From: Phallusia mammillata
Taxonomy: Eukaryota; Chordata; Ascidiacea; Phlebobranchia; Ascidiidae
Assembly: GCA_003260075.1 (NCBI GenBank)
Contig: QLIY01000332.1
Span: 69,556-133,555 of the forward strand
Direction: 5' to 3'
DNA length: 64,000 nt
The translations under genes and the position numbers were made by a program. Below are positions 37,201-52,670 of the stretch, in pieces. Numbering within the stretch: position 1 is the stretch's first letter; each line of letters opens with the position of its first letter. The notes under the pieces are model-generated. The model was not told the origin of the DNA, made no database searches, and saw nothing but the letters and a program-made list of their open reading frames with translations.

Positions 37201-40200
37201 TGTTTCTCCTGAAAACACATCTCAAAAATTAGGGATGTTGTGTTTTTTGGCGACTATTGTGAGGGAGATGGTTGAAATTTAGGCTTTGATTTATTGGAAA
37301 CTTGAACGATTTGCAAAAATGTTAAAGCAAATTGGTGTCCACAACCACAATAACTTTGCCCTATTTTGAAGGGCGTACTTGTATATCGCCTGAAAACAAA
37401 CGGAAAAACTGTTTTTCTTCTTGCAACCAATTTTGTAGAAAACTTAAAACAATCACACATTTGTCTGTTTGGTGAATTCTATTTCAATGACAGTTTAGCA
37501 CGAAAATACCCTGTGTGATTACGAATCGACAAAAAAAAGCAAAGCAAATTTTCAGTGATGTTTAGCAGACGCTTGAAGGCTAACGTATTTTCGTGTTAAC
37601 GTTCGACCCCTTTGCTTTGGCAAACCTGGAGTTCAAAGGTTAAACCCATTATGGGTTCAACATCGACGCGCCCAAACCCCTCAAAAATAGAGAACCGCGG
37701 GTAGTGACCTATCAATGGAACAGTGTGTTCTTTTGTTCCGGACAAACAAAGCGATTCGCGCGTCGCATCGAACAAACCTGGAAGGGAAAGAAAGCGATCG
37801 AGATATTGTGACCTCCGGTGACGCACGTGTGACGTAGGTAAAGGTGGTTATCGGCAATTAGCATTACCTGATATCTCCTAGTTTTATTGACGCTGCGCCT
37901 TGCCACGGTAGCAGATACTTAACCGCAATTGTTCACTGCTTTCTGCATGTGGGTGGGATCTTGAATGCAATGCCACTGCAACCGCCAGTCACACGCGCTT
38001 GTAACCGAGTTTCGAAGGTCGATACCTGTTCGATATTCGATATGAAAGGCAAGGTGCCAACACCGTGCGAACCTGGCTTGCGCGCAAGTGGCGTGAGAGA
38101 AAGTGTGCGGCGGTCGTGGCTAAAATCGTTTTCACAGCCACACCGTGCGATTAGCGTTAATTGTCCCTGCGCTAAAGAGTGATTGTGTGATAATTGTTAA
38201 ATTGTAACAAATGATGTCCTTGAGTAAAACAGAGCAAGCACATTCCCACATATTCTATGTTTAGCTGCCCATCGTCGTTTTTGTTGTGACAGTCCATTTT
38301 TGGAAATGACACTAATGGTTTTGTAGTGTAGCTGCAAGGGAATGCTTGCTTTTAACGGTCAGGAATTCTTCGGTACGTTGCGTGAACTTTGCAGTTGGCA
38401 AACAAGCCGGCTCGCACATTCTTTTAGCGGCACGAATTACTCGTAAAAGAAATCCGCGCATGAATACTTTAAATAGTTTTCTTCTGGACAGTGCTCCGTG
38501 TTCAAAAACTGTTTGTTTTTTATTCCCCAAACGGTTATAACAGTGCGTGTTAAGTCGCAGGAACATGAATTTTTATTCGTGGAATATCAGGTGTCTAAAG
38601 TTGAAGGGAAAATGTCTTGCAAGATATTGGATTCAATTGTAGTTTTGAACGCTACGAAACTAACAAAATTTGTGTATTACCTCTTTTGAATAATTTTTAT
38701 CACAGACCTTTTATCTTTGTACCCGGTCTGCGTTTTAGTGGATATGGGATCTGTAGGCATATCCACGTTTTAGTGTGATCCCATCAAATAACGCATTACA
38801 CATGAGTAGTACCGGCGACTGGACATCTTAGATCTTTTCCGGTGATACCTTATCGTGGTCAGATTACACAAAAGCACTGCTGCCACCCGTGATCCCACCA
38901 CAAAGGCCACGCGGTTGCAAAAAGTCGATTAATGCCAGGCGTCGGGAGTTGATTGTGACGCGACAGTAAACATACCCTTTTGCACGCAAACCTTCACAAG
39001 ATAACATAAGCAAGTCAGCGGTGCTAATAACTAATCAAACACAATTGAAATTTGCTGACTTTTTGTGTTAACTATCGCGTGTCATATCACCGACCTGCTG
39101 TGAACTGAACCGAATCTTGTTTCCGCCTGTTGCCCCACCCAATTGATGTGCCTGACACCGTTGAATGCGACTTATTTTTTTGCTGATTTAATCAGCGTAA
39201 GTTCATGTCTTGTGGGTTATGGCCGCGGCACTTTTAGCCTGGCAATAATGGGATACCCCGCTCCCTACAAGCCACAAGCGATTCTCCTGTGCAAAGGAGT
39301 GTCACAAGGCATGCGCTTCACTTATTTCAAGCCTTGAATTTACACTTAAAACGCCCGTCTGGCATACACATTTTACACGGAAAAGTCAGTACATTACTGA
39401 TAAAACACACAAGGATCGTAGTATCATTTTGACCATGGGCAATGATGATTCGTCTCTGGGCGGTGTCATCTTTATGTTTGCACAGCCTGATTTGCTTTAA
39501 AGGCCGCTGATCACAGCAAGTGGCCAGTGTAAGGATGACGAGCACTTGGTACGCCCACATTGTCCACGCTGACACACCTCACTCCACTTTCACAAGTGCG
39601 CTTGTCGTTTCGGCGAAATTGCTCGAGCGACCACAACAGTCACACATCTCAAGCTCGCTTGTGCAATTTAGTTGAGGTCACATGATCCCATTAGATCCAA
39701 GAAAAGGGTCGAAGCCTCAACCCCGAAAAACGACACATTTGTTGTTAAGGTATATAACGGATTTTAATTTTAGTAATATGATGGCATAGGCTACCTCGGT
39801 TTAGTTCAGCACTTTACCCACCTTTTTGCAACTTTGAATGTCAAGGAATTTGAAAAATGGGAAAACGGTCGTTGTAATTCAGTAAGATGTACCGCGTGGC
39901 TTGTTGTTTGCAGCAAGTGCAAGTGTGGTCTCGTATCATGTTTGTTGTTGGTCGTCTGAATGGTTATTGGACCGGCTTGTTACGGAAACCTGCCGTCTAA
40001 TACCGGTAACACGGCGTAAACATGCAGACTTAGCGCTGAGGAGAAGGGACTTACATGCACTTGAAGTGGTTTAATGAACCCTGAACCCTCACGTGCTGCT
40101 ACCCTCTGATCTAAACAGGGTGCATTCCACCTGTATATCCCGAATTTTAAGGTTTTATCGCTGCCTATAGGTCAAACATTAACGCAATTAAGAGATTGTT

Positions 40201-43200
40201 GACTGTTTTTTCTTTTTTGCACATGATAACTTTTGTTGCATAGACACCTCATACGGTGGCTGTACTATGAATATAGTAGAGGGCAGCACGAAGAGAAAAA
40301 CTACACCACAGCGCTAAGATTAAACCTGTCCCTGCATAACCTCTAACAAAGCAGTGTTTGTGCGTTGAAGGTGCGCGGTGTTAGAAGCCCTACCCAGCTC
40401 AAACGGGGGTTGGTCGACTCTCGACAGCACTTGCCTTGGGTACGAGTGTTTTTGCTGAAGGAAAGTTTTCATTAGAGCATCCTACCCGGGTTATTGCGGT
40501 TCTGTCTTGTCGGTGCTAAGCCTTTTGCGGTTTCAAGTTTGAAATTTATTAATAGAACGATGCGACTTGATCCTTTTTGCTCGTATGTTGACAAGTGTAA
40601 GCACACACGGTAAACCCACTCTAGAAGTTTAGATTTTTCTATTGCGTCGGCCCTTTAAAGAAAACAAAATAACATGATGAGGTAATGGCTTTGGTGGGAG
40701 CGTCGTAATCGTAAGGCCTGGTTTATTGGCACGATCCTTACACAACCGCAATTACTGCTGTGTACTCGGAATCTGACAAAAGTGACGCAAATCTACTTCA
40801 GGCGCGCGTCGCGACCCACTTCAAGTACTCGCGCTGCAGCAGTAATTACAATTTACGTTAAACTGATTTTGTTATTGTGACGATTTTCTATACAAATACA
40901 GTTATGGTGTGACAGTAAATTTGGTCAAATGGTGCACAAACATAAAAAACATGACCGACGTTTCTTATCCTAAAACGCTCCTAAATATCAAGCATTCTTT
41001 GCTTACAGAATGCGATCAACAGAAAGTACCGTCGGAACAAGTGGCCGAATTAAAGACAAAAAGTGAAGGGCTTGGTTTATGTATTAAGGTTTTAGGAAAA
41101 GTTACCAAAACGTTACACAATTTTTGAAGGATATCAATATGCTAGTAAAATTGCAAGAATTGCCACATGATACTGTCGGTTTACTTTTTTTACAAAAAAT
41201 GTGAATGTGTTAGTTTTAGTGTGGTTCAAACAGTATTTGATACGAAAGGTTTACAAAACCACCGAATCGTCTGTCTATAGAAGCTTGTTTTTACGGATTC
41301 CATGTTGAAAGAGTCGCGGCCTCTTCGTCGCTCGTTTCACATTTATTTCAAAGCCATCAAAAGCGACGCTTTCTTCGGAGATCTTTCGTGTGGTTCGGAC
41401 TCATTTTCAATCCTTTCCACTTCAGATTGTTTAGCATTGCGCAAATAAACCCGACAGGTTCTACTCCTCTTTTGCCCGCTTTGCTGCGCTCTGAACTTCG
41501 TGACTCGTAAACCCACTGCCTCAGCACGTCGTTGGGTTTAGAGCTGTTGTTTCAAACTCGAATTTTGCATGTGTACACCAAAGCAGCTGGATGATGCTGT
41601 TTATTTGAATGCGTTTCATTTTTGTGGTTTTATGTAGTTCGTAGAGTCATGGTTTCCAATTGGAAACAACTGAAGCGTTTGGAAAAACGAGAGCTTTGCT
41701 CATTGTTATAAAAATATGACGTAAAACTGTTCATTTTAGTGAAAACAAAACAAAAACAGTTCTGCGTAGTTATTCTGTTTTCTCCTCATTGTCAACAGGC
41801 ATGTATGTTCTATATTAATAAGCCTCGTCAACTTCAGAATGTTTTTGTTGGAGGGGGTGTCCAATCAAAATGACACAACAGTTCTCCATCAATAACTTTG
41901 TTACAACATTACAAATGTTTCCAATTTCCAATAATATTGTTCTTGCGCCATGGCGGGGCTCCCGTACTCCTACACGCTATTTTTGCCGATGATGCCGGCG
42001 GTTTGCCACCACCATTTGTAAATATTAACTACCGACAAGTTGAGAAAAGGTATTATAGAGGATGTGGGGAGGCAAAAAACGTAAATGGTAATGAGATATG
42101 TTGCCGGACAAGTCCCACCAACGTGCACGAACTGTCTAATAATTGTCAAGAAGTTCCCCCTATAGGTGGAAGTCTGGATACCGCTACATCATCGAAGGGA
42201 AACCGCTTCTAAATAGTGACGTTTTCGTCGATTTGCAGTTTTAATCAAGACGTCTGTAGCACTTGCACCGGCGGCTGCAAATTTGTCGCCCACGTATCGA
42301 GTTTGTTGATCGTCTGTTAATGTGGCTCGTGAACGTCTGCGTCGAAAAATCTTTACTTAACCTGTCGGAAGGAAGTCTTAAAGCGAGACGTAAAAGAATC
42401 ATCTGTAAACAACCATGGGATGTACTACTAGGCAAATCGGTAGACAACGTTTGTGCCGTGATTATGTCAAAACTGGCTGGAAGAAGTTTGTCACTCTTGG
42501 AAACTCAAAAAATGGTTTCCTTTAAGAGAAATCTTTTTGGTTTGCAAGATTTCAGTTCCGTTATTATTTTACGTAACATGGAGCTTGTAACAAACAAATG
42601 CTTGAAAAGTGGGGACACAAAAGAGCAAACAAAAAACGTGTTTTTTCACGCTGCCTGAACTGCTTCCGACTTTTGCAATACGACTAGGAACATCTAGCGA
42701 CGTCATGTAACAAGACAACTTTGTGTCATATTACAGTCCTCGTTGCATTTTTCGAATACGTGACAGTTTACTTCAATCTCCTTGCTGGAAAGAAAAACAT
42801 CTTTAAGGCGTTATTGATGCGAAATTCCAGCTGTCGTGTGTGGAGAGATGGTTGCAGTGTTTATCTGTCATACCGACATGTTTTGTGGAATTTTAGTGAA
42901 CTCACTTCACTTGTTTCTGGTATGAGAACCCCGGGAGTTTGTGTTCGCAAGCATTTTTTAACGTTTGAAACAGAAAATTAAATAGGAAGGAATTTAGGAA
43001 CCAAAATAGTATTTTTGGGTGTAATACTTCAATCGTTTTTTATTGCCAAGCTTTCATCTTAATTTCCAAGATTGTTTGTTTTGCTGACATTTGCAAAATG
43101 GCACGCTTCATTTTTTAAATAGCTTGTGTACTTGGAACATCATACACGGTTTTGTTTGTAAAGGAGTAAATTATGATGTCCATTCAGGTTGTTATATTTT

Positions 43201-46200
43201 TCACAATCGTCTTTGCATTGATAATTATAATCTGTACAACGATTTATTGGCTTCAACATGCCTCCAATGGACATTTTATATAAACTCGGGTTTGGTGCGA
43301 CATCTCATAATTTCCGAATGGGAAGGGTTGGGATAGTGGCTGTCGGAAGCAAAAGCTCTTTCTGAGTGGCAGATCTTGACAAAGCTCAAGTGTTGGTTCA
43401 GAGGGAGGACAAGCAGGGACACTCCTCAATCGGTAAACATAAAGATTTTGTATTGGCCTTCGTCGCAAATCAGCTCACAATCTCGTGTTGTATGTCGTAT
43501 CCGCGAGGCATTAGTCATCTTTTGGGATCCTTCACCTAGAAACGCTAGCTAAACATTTACCAACAAACCGTCGTTCGGTGAGCACTTGGGAGGAAGAGGA
43601 ATTCAACACGGAGTCTGGATCGTGTAATACATCTAGGTTATAAAAGCGTGTTATTGCGTCAACGCTTCTATCTACTGAACAAACTGATTTAATTTGGTCA
43701 AGTAAATATATACTTTGTGTCATATTACTAAAATGTAAAATTTTGAAATATAGAGTGTCATTGACGCGTTCATGTGTCCAGAGATAAGCCCCTGTCTGCA
43801 CCAGACATTTTGATAAAAGCATTAACTTGTTTTCTATTTGGTGTGTGTTAAGTTGCGTGATGGGACACAAAAACGTTTGAAATTTCACAAATGCACAGGC
43901 TCTAAATATTAACCGTTTGAAAGACCAGATCATCAAAACCAATGTGTTGTTCATCATTTGACCTATACTGTCGCTTGGGAATGGACAAAAAGTGACTCAA
44001 ACCTTTACACAGGCGATGTCATTAACCTTAGACAGATATTTGTGGTTACTCTTGCCGCAAATGGGAATGACTCAATTAAACAAGGTATCAAAATACATTA
44101 AAACCACCAGTGAGCTGGCTCTGAATATCGAGACGTTCTGGCTCGTTTGTTTTCATTGAATCATGCTCCGTTGATTGCAAAAATAGTTTGCGTGGAAACA
44201 TGATGCTAACGTTGCTCATGCATGTGTTTGTCGTTGATGTTCCCGTTTCCACGAATTACAAGGGCGGTTACAATAGGAAGGACTTCAACGCCAACTGGAC
44301 CATGCATATGACCAACAGATTCCTTGCGTGGCGTGAGTTAATTATATGTTTCTCCTTCGCCAAATATAACTGTGGGACGATTACGCATTGACGCAAAATC
44401 TGCGCTTCTAATGTTTCCCCAACAAACGTCAAGTGCATGTGATAGCTTCCTGTATTTGGAGATGCGTTGGCGTTCTACCAGTAAGCACCATAGACCAATT
44501 TCTCCAAACATTTCACGCGATATTTCAATCACGGTTCAACAGCTCATCACTGGCCGTGGTGGCCAAAACTTCCGTGGGAAAGATGCCCCAACCTTCCAAC
44601 ACTCTTCTCCCTAGCCCAGGATCGTTTCGTCATCATTTTCCTGGACAATACGTCATAATGATGTTATGGGCCGCCAAAACTGACCGAAACCGCGTCAACT
44701 GACCACGATGGGGTGTTTGCTTGTGCCAGTCCGCGTTGCACGTCTGTCTTCACATCAAAGAGTTAGTAGGCCTTGGGTAATTTGGGCAGGTGATTGTTAT
44801 GGGGATCTGGAGACGTCTGCGTCACATTTTGTAATGATCCGTTTTCTATAAGTCGTAAAACTCTGATAGATCGGCAGAAACTCGTTTCGAGTTTGTTCGC
44901 GGAACTATCATTTAGTATTTTCTTCATTTAAAAGGTTTCCCATGTGTCTTGGTGGTAACAGGAATTAGTGATTTGTTTGGAAGAAAAACACTATTACCTA
45001 AAAAATCAAATGGTTATCGTTGCTCCCTGGTAATTTTTGTCTGAAACTTTTTACCCCTTACATGCAATACGGTTTCCCGTCGGAGTTTTAGTTGACGTTT
45101 TATTCAAAAGTGAATTGCTAAACATTATGTCGAGTAAACAGCAGGCATGCCTGCAGTAAAGGTCCAGAAAAGCAGGCCTTACCAGAGTTGTTTTGCTAAA
45201 ACTTATTTACCACATTTAACGGGATTCAGCTTCATGTCTTGTGGTCATGTAAGATGACGCGGTGTTTGTGAAAAGCAACTTGATTCATCTTACGCATCTT
45301 GCGACCGTTTAAGCATGTTCTTCGTTTAAGCTGCCACCACCAAGCAATTATCTCCAAAAATACATAGCAAAAGTAATTTTGTTTTGAAGGTCAGTGACCG
45401 AAACGTCGCAATAAGTGCTTCCTTTGTGCACCACACTGCTGTTGTGCACTCTCACCAAGACATCTTATATCAATGTCGCTAAACTGGCCATCTTTGATAC
45501 TATTTATTCCACATGCGAAAGTTTTCTTTTTATCAATGAGGGATGTGGGTTTTTCGACTATAAGCGTTTTTTCTTTTGTTGCGGATAGTATTTGTTTGTA
45601 GATAAATAACTACGAATTACAAACAAGTGATGAGATAGAGTACGTCGTTTATAACACTTTTTTACTTATGACACTTTTACTCGATTTTACAGCCTTGCAA
45701 CAAGTTCATGTTATAGTTGGGCGGTATCATGGTCTTCTTTACATTGTATGATGCAAAACGACTTGAATTAGCAAACTGTGGGTAAAGCTGTTTTGATGTT
45801 ATGTGGTATGTTTTTAAGCTAAATCTGTTTTTAAAGCTAAATCTGGATGGTGGTCTTTATGTCAAGCCATTACCCATGCCTAGTGGATGTACACAAAGGA
45901 TGCAGCACAACTGTATTCAGCCGCTTGGGCAAGTGGGGCATAATTCGATCTTGTATTTAGGGTATACGGTTGCCCACAGTCGCGTCTTAGTTTGTTTAGC
46001 GTGTGTGAACAAGGCTATTGGATGTCATATTCCGACTGTCGTGATTGGCTCAGGTTTTCGTTATGTTTGTTCGCGATTTAGGGAGTGTCTTTCTAAGTAA
46101 CAAGGCCGGGGTGTGACTTTCCCACGTTCTGTGGCCCATGAAGGCCATTTGTGTCGGCGAGCTCTGATCAATCTCAGAGCACTTTCCGATCATCATCGCT

Positions 46201-49200
46201 TGTCAGATCAGTTCGGGCGGCTTGCCTTCAAAGCAACGAGCTCGGAAATTTGTTTCGATCGTCAACTTTTCAAATCGCGCTGGGGCGTTCCAACCAAAAA
46301 CGGAATGGGTTGGGCTGGCGCGAATGTAACCCAGTCCGGGGAAAATCACTTTTACGTGAATGGAAGTTTTGCTAAAAGGTCGCGGTAGTGTGCGTCGACT
46401 CCACCAGCCGCTTCCTTGTCTACCAAGCTTAGCTCAAGAGCCTCGAAAACAAGTCTTTCGGCACCTACCAAGGCACACGTCAACTGTATGAACTACATTC
46501 CGCGCGTGCTTAGGTAGTCAAGGACTTGCGAAGACACCTAATGCGCTCACCCCTGTTCGTTGGGTTCCTGGCCTAATCAACGTCGAAGGAAAAGGGTTTT
46601 AAACCGAGTTTGCAACTGCTGCCGCACCCCAACCCATACATAACGGTTCATTAATGTGGTACCGACTTTAAATCGGTGCTAATGACTTGTGGAAAACGTC
46701 CCGTTCTCCTGTGATTTTTTGTCTTTTGAGGATTGAAAAGCATAGTGAGGAATTTTACTGGAATTAAATCATATCGACTTTTTCCAAAACAAGAGAAATG
46801 TCATAAATCAAACATTTTTTTGAAAAAATGTGGTAAATTTTTCTAAACCACATCTTCCTTTATTTTTAATGACGTTCGACTGATTAGTTTCCTAATTGTG
46901 TTTGTGGCGAGTTTGTACACAAATTACACAAGCATTCAACTCGACACGCACGTTAAATGGTAAATTACGTTGTATTTTGGCAAAAACAAAACTTAAATAT
47001 TTTGTTCTTATTTGTCTTGTTGATTGAGGTAAAGCTTAAAGATAAAGTAGAGGAAATCCGCAAATATACGTTGATCCATTATGCCGCCAAATTAATTTTA
47101 CGCCAAAACCCGAAAGAAACCCATTGAACAGCTTTGTAGGGATTTGTCGCAAAACTCAAGTTTTCAGCAACAGTAGTGAGTGAATTTGTTATTCGACCCC
47201 CACATCACAACCTTAGCATTATAGGCGTAAACACAAGACTTGTGGCTGTTAAGCAACGAGGATTGTGCGATTTCCTTCTCAAGTTATGCGTGAACTTCGT
47301 TTCCGCGTTATGGCTGATCTCGGATTTGACAAATGCTACTGAGTAGTAGTTAAATTTATCACTTTGTGCTGCAACCAAGGTGACGAAAATCATACGTGGA
47401 CAATATCAAGTTTCTATTAATTTGTTGACGGTATTTTGTGTGCTTTGAATGTCTTCGACGTTGTCTGCTCATGCAAAACTTTGTAAATGTTTAATGCAAC
47501 TGACCCAAAGGTAACTATTCTATAAAGCTTTGATTAGATTTTGCATTCTGGAACACACCGCAGCAAAGCGGGATTTGATCTAATTATCTGTAACAACTTA
47601 AGGTTGTGCTTGTTGTTTTTGTTAACGCCTGAGCCACCATGGACAGTTTGTGGTAGGCGTATATGAATAATAAAAGCGCATCGTGATTAACGAAGAATAT
47701 CTCATTTTATTTTTGTGAATATCGAATTTGTTGCAGATTGCCCTTTCCAGCGTATTAAGTTCACTAGTTGTGGTTTCTAGTAACAATTGATCGCTTCATT
47801 GAAGTGCATCCATTGTTGGTGTTGGATGTCAGCAATACGCATAACATCCCTCAGCTTCCGACCAAATACAAAGTTTTCCACAACGCAGCAGGGTCTTTGC
47901 GGATACACCTTTTCCAACCAAAGATCAATACAGGTTGACGTGGCACACGCATTCGACGGGCCGAGCAATTTACTCAACACAACTGAGTAAATTTCGGTTT
48001 AACTGCACCGGATGTACATTGTCGACGTAAATACACTGAATGCACTCATAACCTTAAATTGACACATTTATATAGTTTATAGTTTGTATTGCTTAGGTAC
48101 GCTTCGCTAGTTTTCCTGGTTCTATCTGATTACAAATGGTTTTCATTGAGAAAAGGCGACAGCTGAGAATTAATGATCATTGGCATAGGAATAAATAATA
48201 ATTTGTCACCGAGTTTGGGGAAATACGCAACTGCATTATGCTCCACATCGGGTTTTTTAAGCTCCCGTTCAATTACGAAAGTGTTTTAAGGGGGATGTTG
48301 ATAACAATGAACCATACACGAAAACAGAATGTTTTGTTAATTAATTGCATAGAGTTCTTTTTATCGTTGATTCTTAGGAACATGTCACCACCTTTGCCTG
48401 GTTTTCCTGTTAAGATGTTATTCCATATTTTTCATATTTACCTTTCTAGAATATTGCTGCGTTAGTAGAGCTGCTACGTTTTGTTTTATTAATGCAGGTA
48501 CGTAGTTACAAAAACGCAGAACTCGTTAAAACGACGACTTGTCTTTATTTTCTGTCACAGTAAAGCGTCGACCGGTTTAACTTAGGCTGCTTACATTATA
48601 TATATGTTTGTTTCTTTTGGATGTAACACGTTCCTGTCTCCTAAATATTGATTAATACCCATAATTGCACCCGAACGCAACCGTAGCCTGAAAAACCAGT
48701 ACAAAAATATTTCAATTTACAGAAAGACAAATGTTGCTGTCTGCAACCCGTCGTTATTCTTCCATTATCCTACCTCTTAAGTCAACACCTCGTTAGATTT
48801 GATCTTCTGATTGGGTGATCGCACACTAGGCCCTAAACACCAGATTGTTGCTACTTTCAGCGATTTGGGTAGTCTTGGTAATAGAATACTTCTTCGGTTT
48901 TGCTAAATGTGCCGTTTGACAGACAAATGGAATTGACTGTTCAATTGACGTAATGTTAACAAATATCATGCCAAGTTCTTTTAAATATGTCTCGTAAACT
49001 GCAACTGTATTCCCTGCGCATTCCGTAATTTATAAATTATTTGTTGCCCAACCCCGTCATTGTTGCGTATAGCTCTATCGTATTTTTACTTTTTCTGACC
49101 TTGTCATGCTAGCAGCTTGCGTTAAAAAGGTTATATTTGTCCTTTATAACCGTGAAGTTTAACGTATCGTTGCTATTGACCTATACTTTTGTTGTATGAA

Positions 49201-52200
49201 CAAACCTTTCGCTACTTTCGTCAACCGTAAAGGCGTGAGCAAATACAAACGTTAATGGGTGTTATGTATAGATACACACATAAATCTCTAAAGAGTGACC
49301 TTAAATGCTGAATAAATTTCCGTTTGGAGAATTTGTTTTAAATCGTCATGCGGTGACTTGAGCTTCCGTCAAACCGTAATAATAAAGGCACAAAGTTAGT
49401 AAACGTCATATCAGGTGTTCAGGTCAAATTGGTTTAGGGTTCATTTCCGATCCTAGCACTTCACATAAAATTTCAAACTGTGGAGAAACGACTCTAACCA
49501 GATGTTGATTCGTCATTTTCACTAAACGTCTGCTCCTCCAATTGACACTTGCATTACCACGCACTCGGAAACGTTAAATCAATTGATGACTTTCCTTCAC
49601 CAATTTAACCGCGTCAAAGCTACTCGGAAACGGTGCTTTCGGACCACACTCAAGGCTTTTGAAGAGACCGGAAAATGTTTGTCCACGCTTTAGTGGACGT
49701 CGACACGATCGCCGTAACCGTGAGGAATCGGTAACCGATTATAGATTTAGCTGTGTGACGTTTGTCACGCAATGACCACAACAGACACGACTTTCGAGGA
49801 TCTTCACACCTGCTAGAAATGATTACCGGGGCTTATGGTTGATTTCTTTGAAGACCATCCCGGGTCAAGTGGGCGCCATTTTTGTAATATATCTGCCACG
49901 TGGCTGACAGAACCTGTGTCACTTGCAAGGAGTCGCCGTATCAGTCATCAACCTCTTTACGAAGTTTTCGGAGGATCCTTGGTTCAAGGGCCTAGACATC
50001 AATTAAAACTTTTCCGCAGACCGTACAATAAGCTTGTAGTCATTTTGCTGTCTCGACCAAGACAAGGGTGAAAATGTCGAGTCAAATTTCGGAATCATCC
50101 AGACAAGACCCACTTTGTTAACCCCACAGTCACCAAACGCTTTAATCGACAACACGTCACCAAACGCGATACAAAGGCACCGCGAGCTACCACAATAGTG
50201 CCTATGACGTTGTATCAAGTTTAGGTCGAAAACTTCCGGAGTCGGCTAGTATTATGTAAGTTTTACAGCTTTTTTCGACCCCATACTCAATTCGTCGACC
50301 CTTGACGCCAGCTAAAAACAGATGCTACGTCATACGAGCAAATCAGGACCACCAGGGCGAGAAACTGATGGGGTTTCGAGGCCCCAGATGATTCACATTG
50401 ACGAAGTCAAGTCAGTGTATTTCGCTAACAAGTCCTATTGATTTGGCAATTCCACCAAAATAGTGGCATGGGAAAAGTTGTGCGTGATGTGGCCCCTGAT
50501 CCTTGCTCTGTTTCTCCTTTGAGTCACTGGATCGTGTCAAACTCGACTCGTTTGGTAACAGGCGAATCAGAAGGGAAATTTGCCGAAACCCATCCTATTT
50601 TCTTAAATTCTAGGCAGCTTGTCATAAAGTGTTGTTGATGAAGAACTAGTATTTGTAGGCGTTTCTCATGTAGTATGAACTTCTTTAGTTTTGCTATCCT
50701 GTGCTTTTTTTTCTACTACGTTTCGTTAATCTGGGGATAAGGTCGTACACGGGCATCTTCGTTTTTCGACTTTATTGGCACCTCGAGGCTGCCCATGAAA
50801 ATGTCACTGCGCGTGTTAAGTGCTTCGCAGTCCTGTGCAGAGTGGGAGAAAAACGATTCTGGAGGAATAACCAAAGCTGTTGACATTTTGCTGCGGGTTT
50901 GGGGTATTTGCTTTTACTACCAAGTTTTTTTTAGTTTTGCGCCTGCTATGGTTCGCCGACGTTGTTGTCTCTCGTTGTAATCGTAAGATTGCCACTTGTT
51001 GCTGGTAAATATAATGCGTTCTGTGAAAATTGGCTTTCAAAACAGTCCAAAAAATAGCGTGTTTACAGTCAATTGTTAACATTTGAAATTCTCCACAGTT
51101 GCGACTTTTAATCGGCTCACACTCAACCTACAGGCGCCGACCTCAGCAAAACCGCTGCCTGGCTTGTGGGGTGTTTTCGTTTTTTTAAGCGTCAATGCCA
51201 CTTGCTGAAAGCATTCTGACAAGCGTTAATCCGGTTTTGCGACTCGTACCAGGACTTGTCGTACTATTTACAGTTCCTTAAGTAATTAATTATGTAAATA
51301 TTAACCGCGTTCGGCCGCATTTGGGAGTGGTGCTTTCAACATGGGTTGGTGCCGTGAGAAAGACGCACTTTAGTTTGATGAAGCCTGTTAACCGTTAAAT
51401 TTCGTGTATTCCCGCCTCGCTAGTAATGTTGTCGTGCTTGAAACGCGTAAAACGGAAATAGCATTCAATTTGACTTTCTTGGCACCATCCTAGTTACATG
51501 CAGTCGTGATAAAATGAGTGGTGGATCAATTCGAAGGTAAACACAAGGTACACACGATTTGGTCTGAAGATTCTGATAAATCGTCAAATCGCACTTGTTA
51601 CAAGTTGCATGTACATAGAGGTGTGTATGTTTACGTCTGCATTGCCAAATGTATTCGTTTCAAGTCTGCTATCGACATTCTGCCGAACATGAACGTGGAA
51701 GACCATAAGAGTAAAGTGGCCGCCGTTCTCACGATTTTAACACTACGTTTGCTTTCAGTGTGCTGATGCTGCAAAAGGGGAAAAATCAAAGTTGGTATTT
51801 CGTGACTGAAGGGATGGCAATTATAGCCAATTGCAATGTATTGCTCATATTGCAGCAATTGCGTTTTGAAGTTTTTCCGGAATTGTAAATGATTGACATC
51901 TCAAGGGATTTTGGTAAATTTTGAATCACGCCCATTTTCCATAAGTGGTCCAGCTGGTTGAGAAGGTTTTACATAGCCAGAAGGGCGATAGTACCGACAT
52001 GTCCTTTGATCTGCCTTGAGTTTTCTCAATAGTGACCAATATAGACTCTTTATGTGGAGTAGACGTAACATTGAGCTGGAAGCTTTGTGTTTCTCAAAAC
52101 TTCCATGTTTGTTTCTTATTCATTGCAAATTGTAAAACACACTAATGAAAAAGTCCTGCAGTGAAAGTTGATACTTAACAAATACATGAAACAGTCTATG

Positions 52201-52670
52201 TAGTGTGAAGAAGCTATTTCCTCCTGCCTGTACCACGCGCTTCTCGTCGGTTATTCAAGTTCACCCTCCGAAGTTCCGTTATCATTTATTCCTCAGTTAC
52301 ACGAGATTCGCGGCCAGCCCTGTCGCCCTCTTCGACATTGTTTCTGCGGTAACATGACACGGAAGCTCTCGCGTCAACAAAGACCCCCTATTCTCCCGCG
52401 CCGGATGCGGCCTCGCAGCATCTTCGTGACCTTTGCGTCGTAAAAATGCTCCCGCAAACAGAGACGTTGTACCAAAATATTCGCTGTCCCCTATTGACGC
52501 TTAGTCGCCATTTGAAAACAATCAAATCCAAATGGGCGGTCGTCGGAGTAATGATAGTGGCGATCCCACTTTTTTGTTGGTTGACTTTGGGGGCGCGCCC
52601 TTGATCGAAATTAGCAGATGGCTTAACGTTTTGTCACGTAAAAGTTGGTAAAACAGTTTGGAAATCGACG
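34278..52670. other. Long intergenic stretch
   Basis: No gene that I can support in 18 kb. A SINE-like relic lies at 36800-36870 (minus). CRE palindromes are at 34920 and 35838. Two adjacent small hairpins sit at 46811-46853. Open frames at 41898-42212, 42263-42658 (plus) and 43957-43532 (minus) reach 104-141 codons but lack family resemblance and splice support. Confidence 0.45.
36800..36870 (-). repeat. tRNA-derived SINE relic, B box well preserved
   Basis: On the minus strand CGCAAGGTCAGGGGTTTAGA (ending near 36824) followed by TCCTGCC reads as the 3' half of a tRNA: variable loop, then a T arm whose B box GGTTTAGATCC matches GGTTCGAATCC at 9 of 11 positions. The D arm is not clear. The block after it may be the SINE body. 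Confidence 0.4.

Noticed and set aside
41898-42981. Three consecutive plus-strand open frames of 86-131 codons, one after a strong Kozak-like ATG at 41950
   Set aside because: Frames differ, no splice sites join them convincingly, and no domain is recognised.
43532-43957. 141-codon minus-strand open frame
   Set aside because: Protein-like in places and starts with ATG, but nothing recognisable and within chance length.
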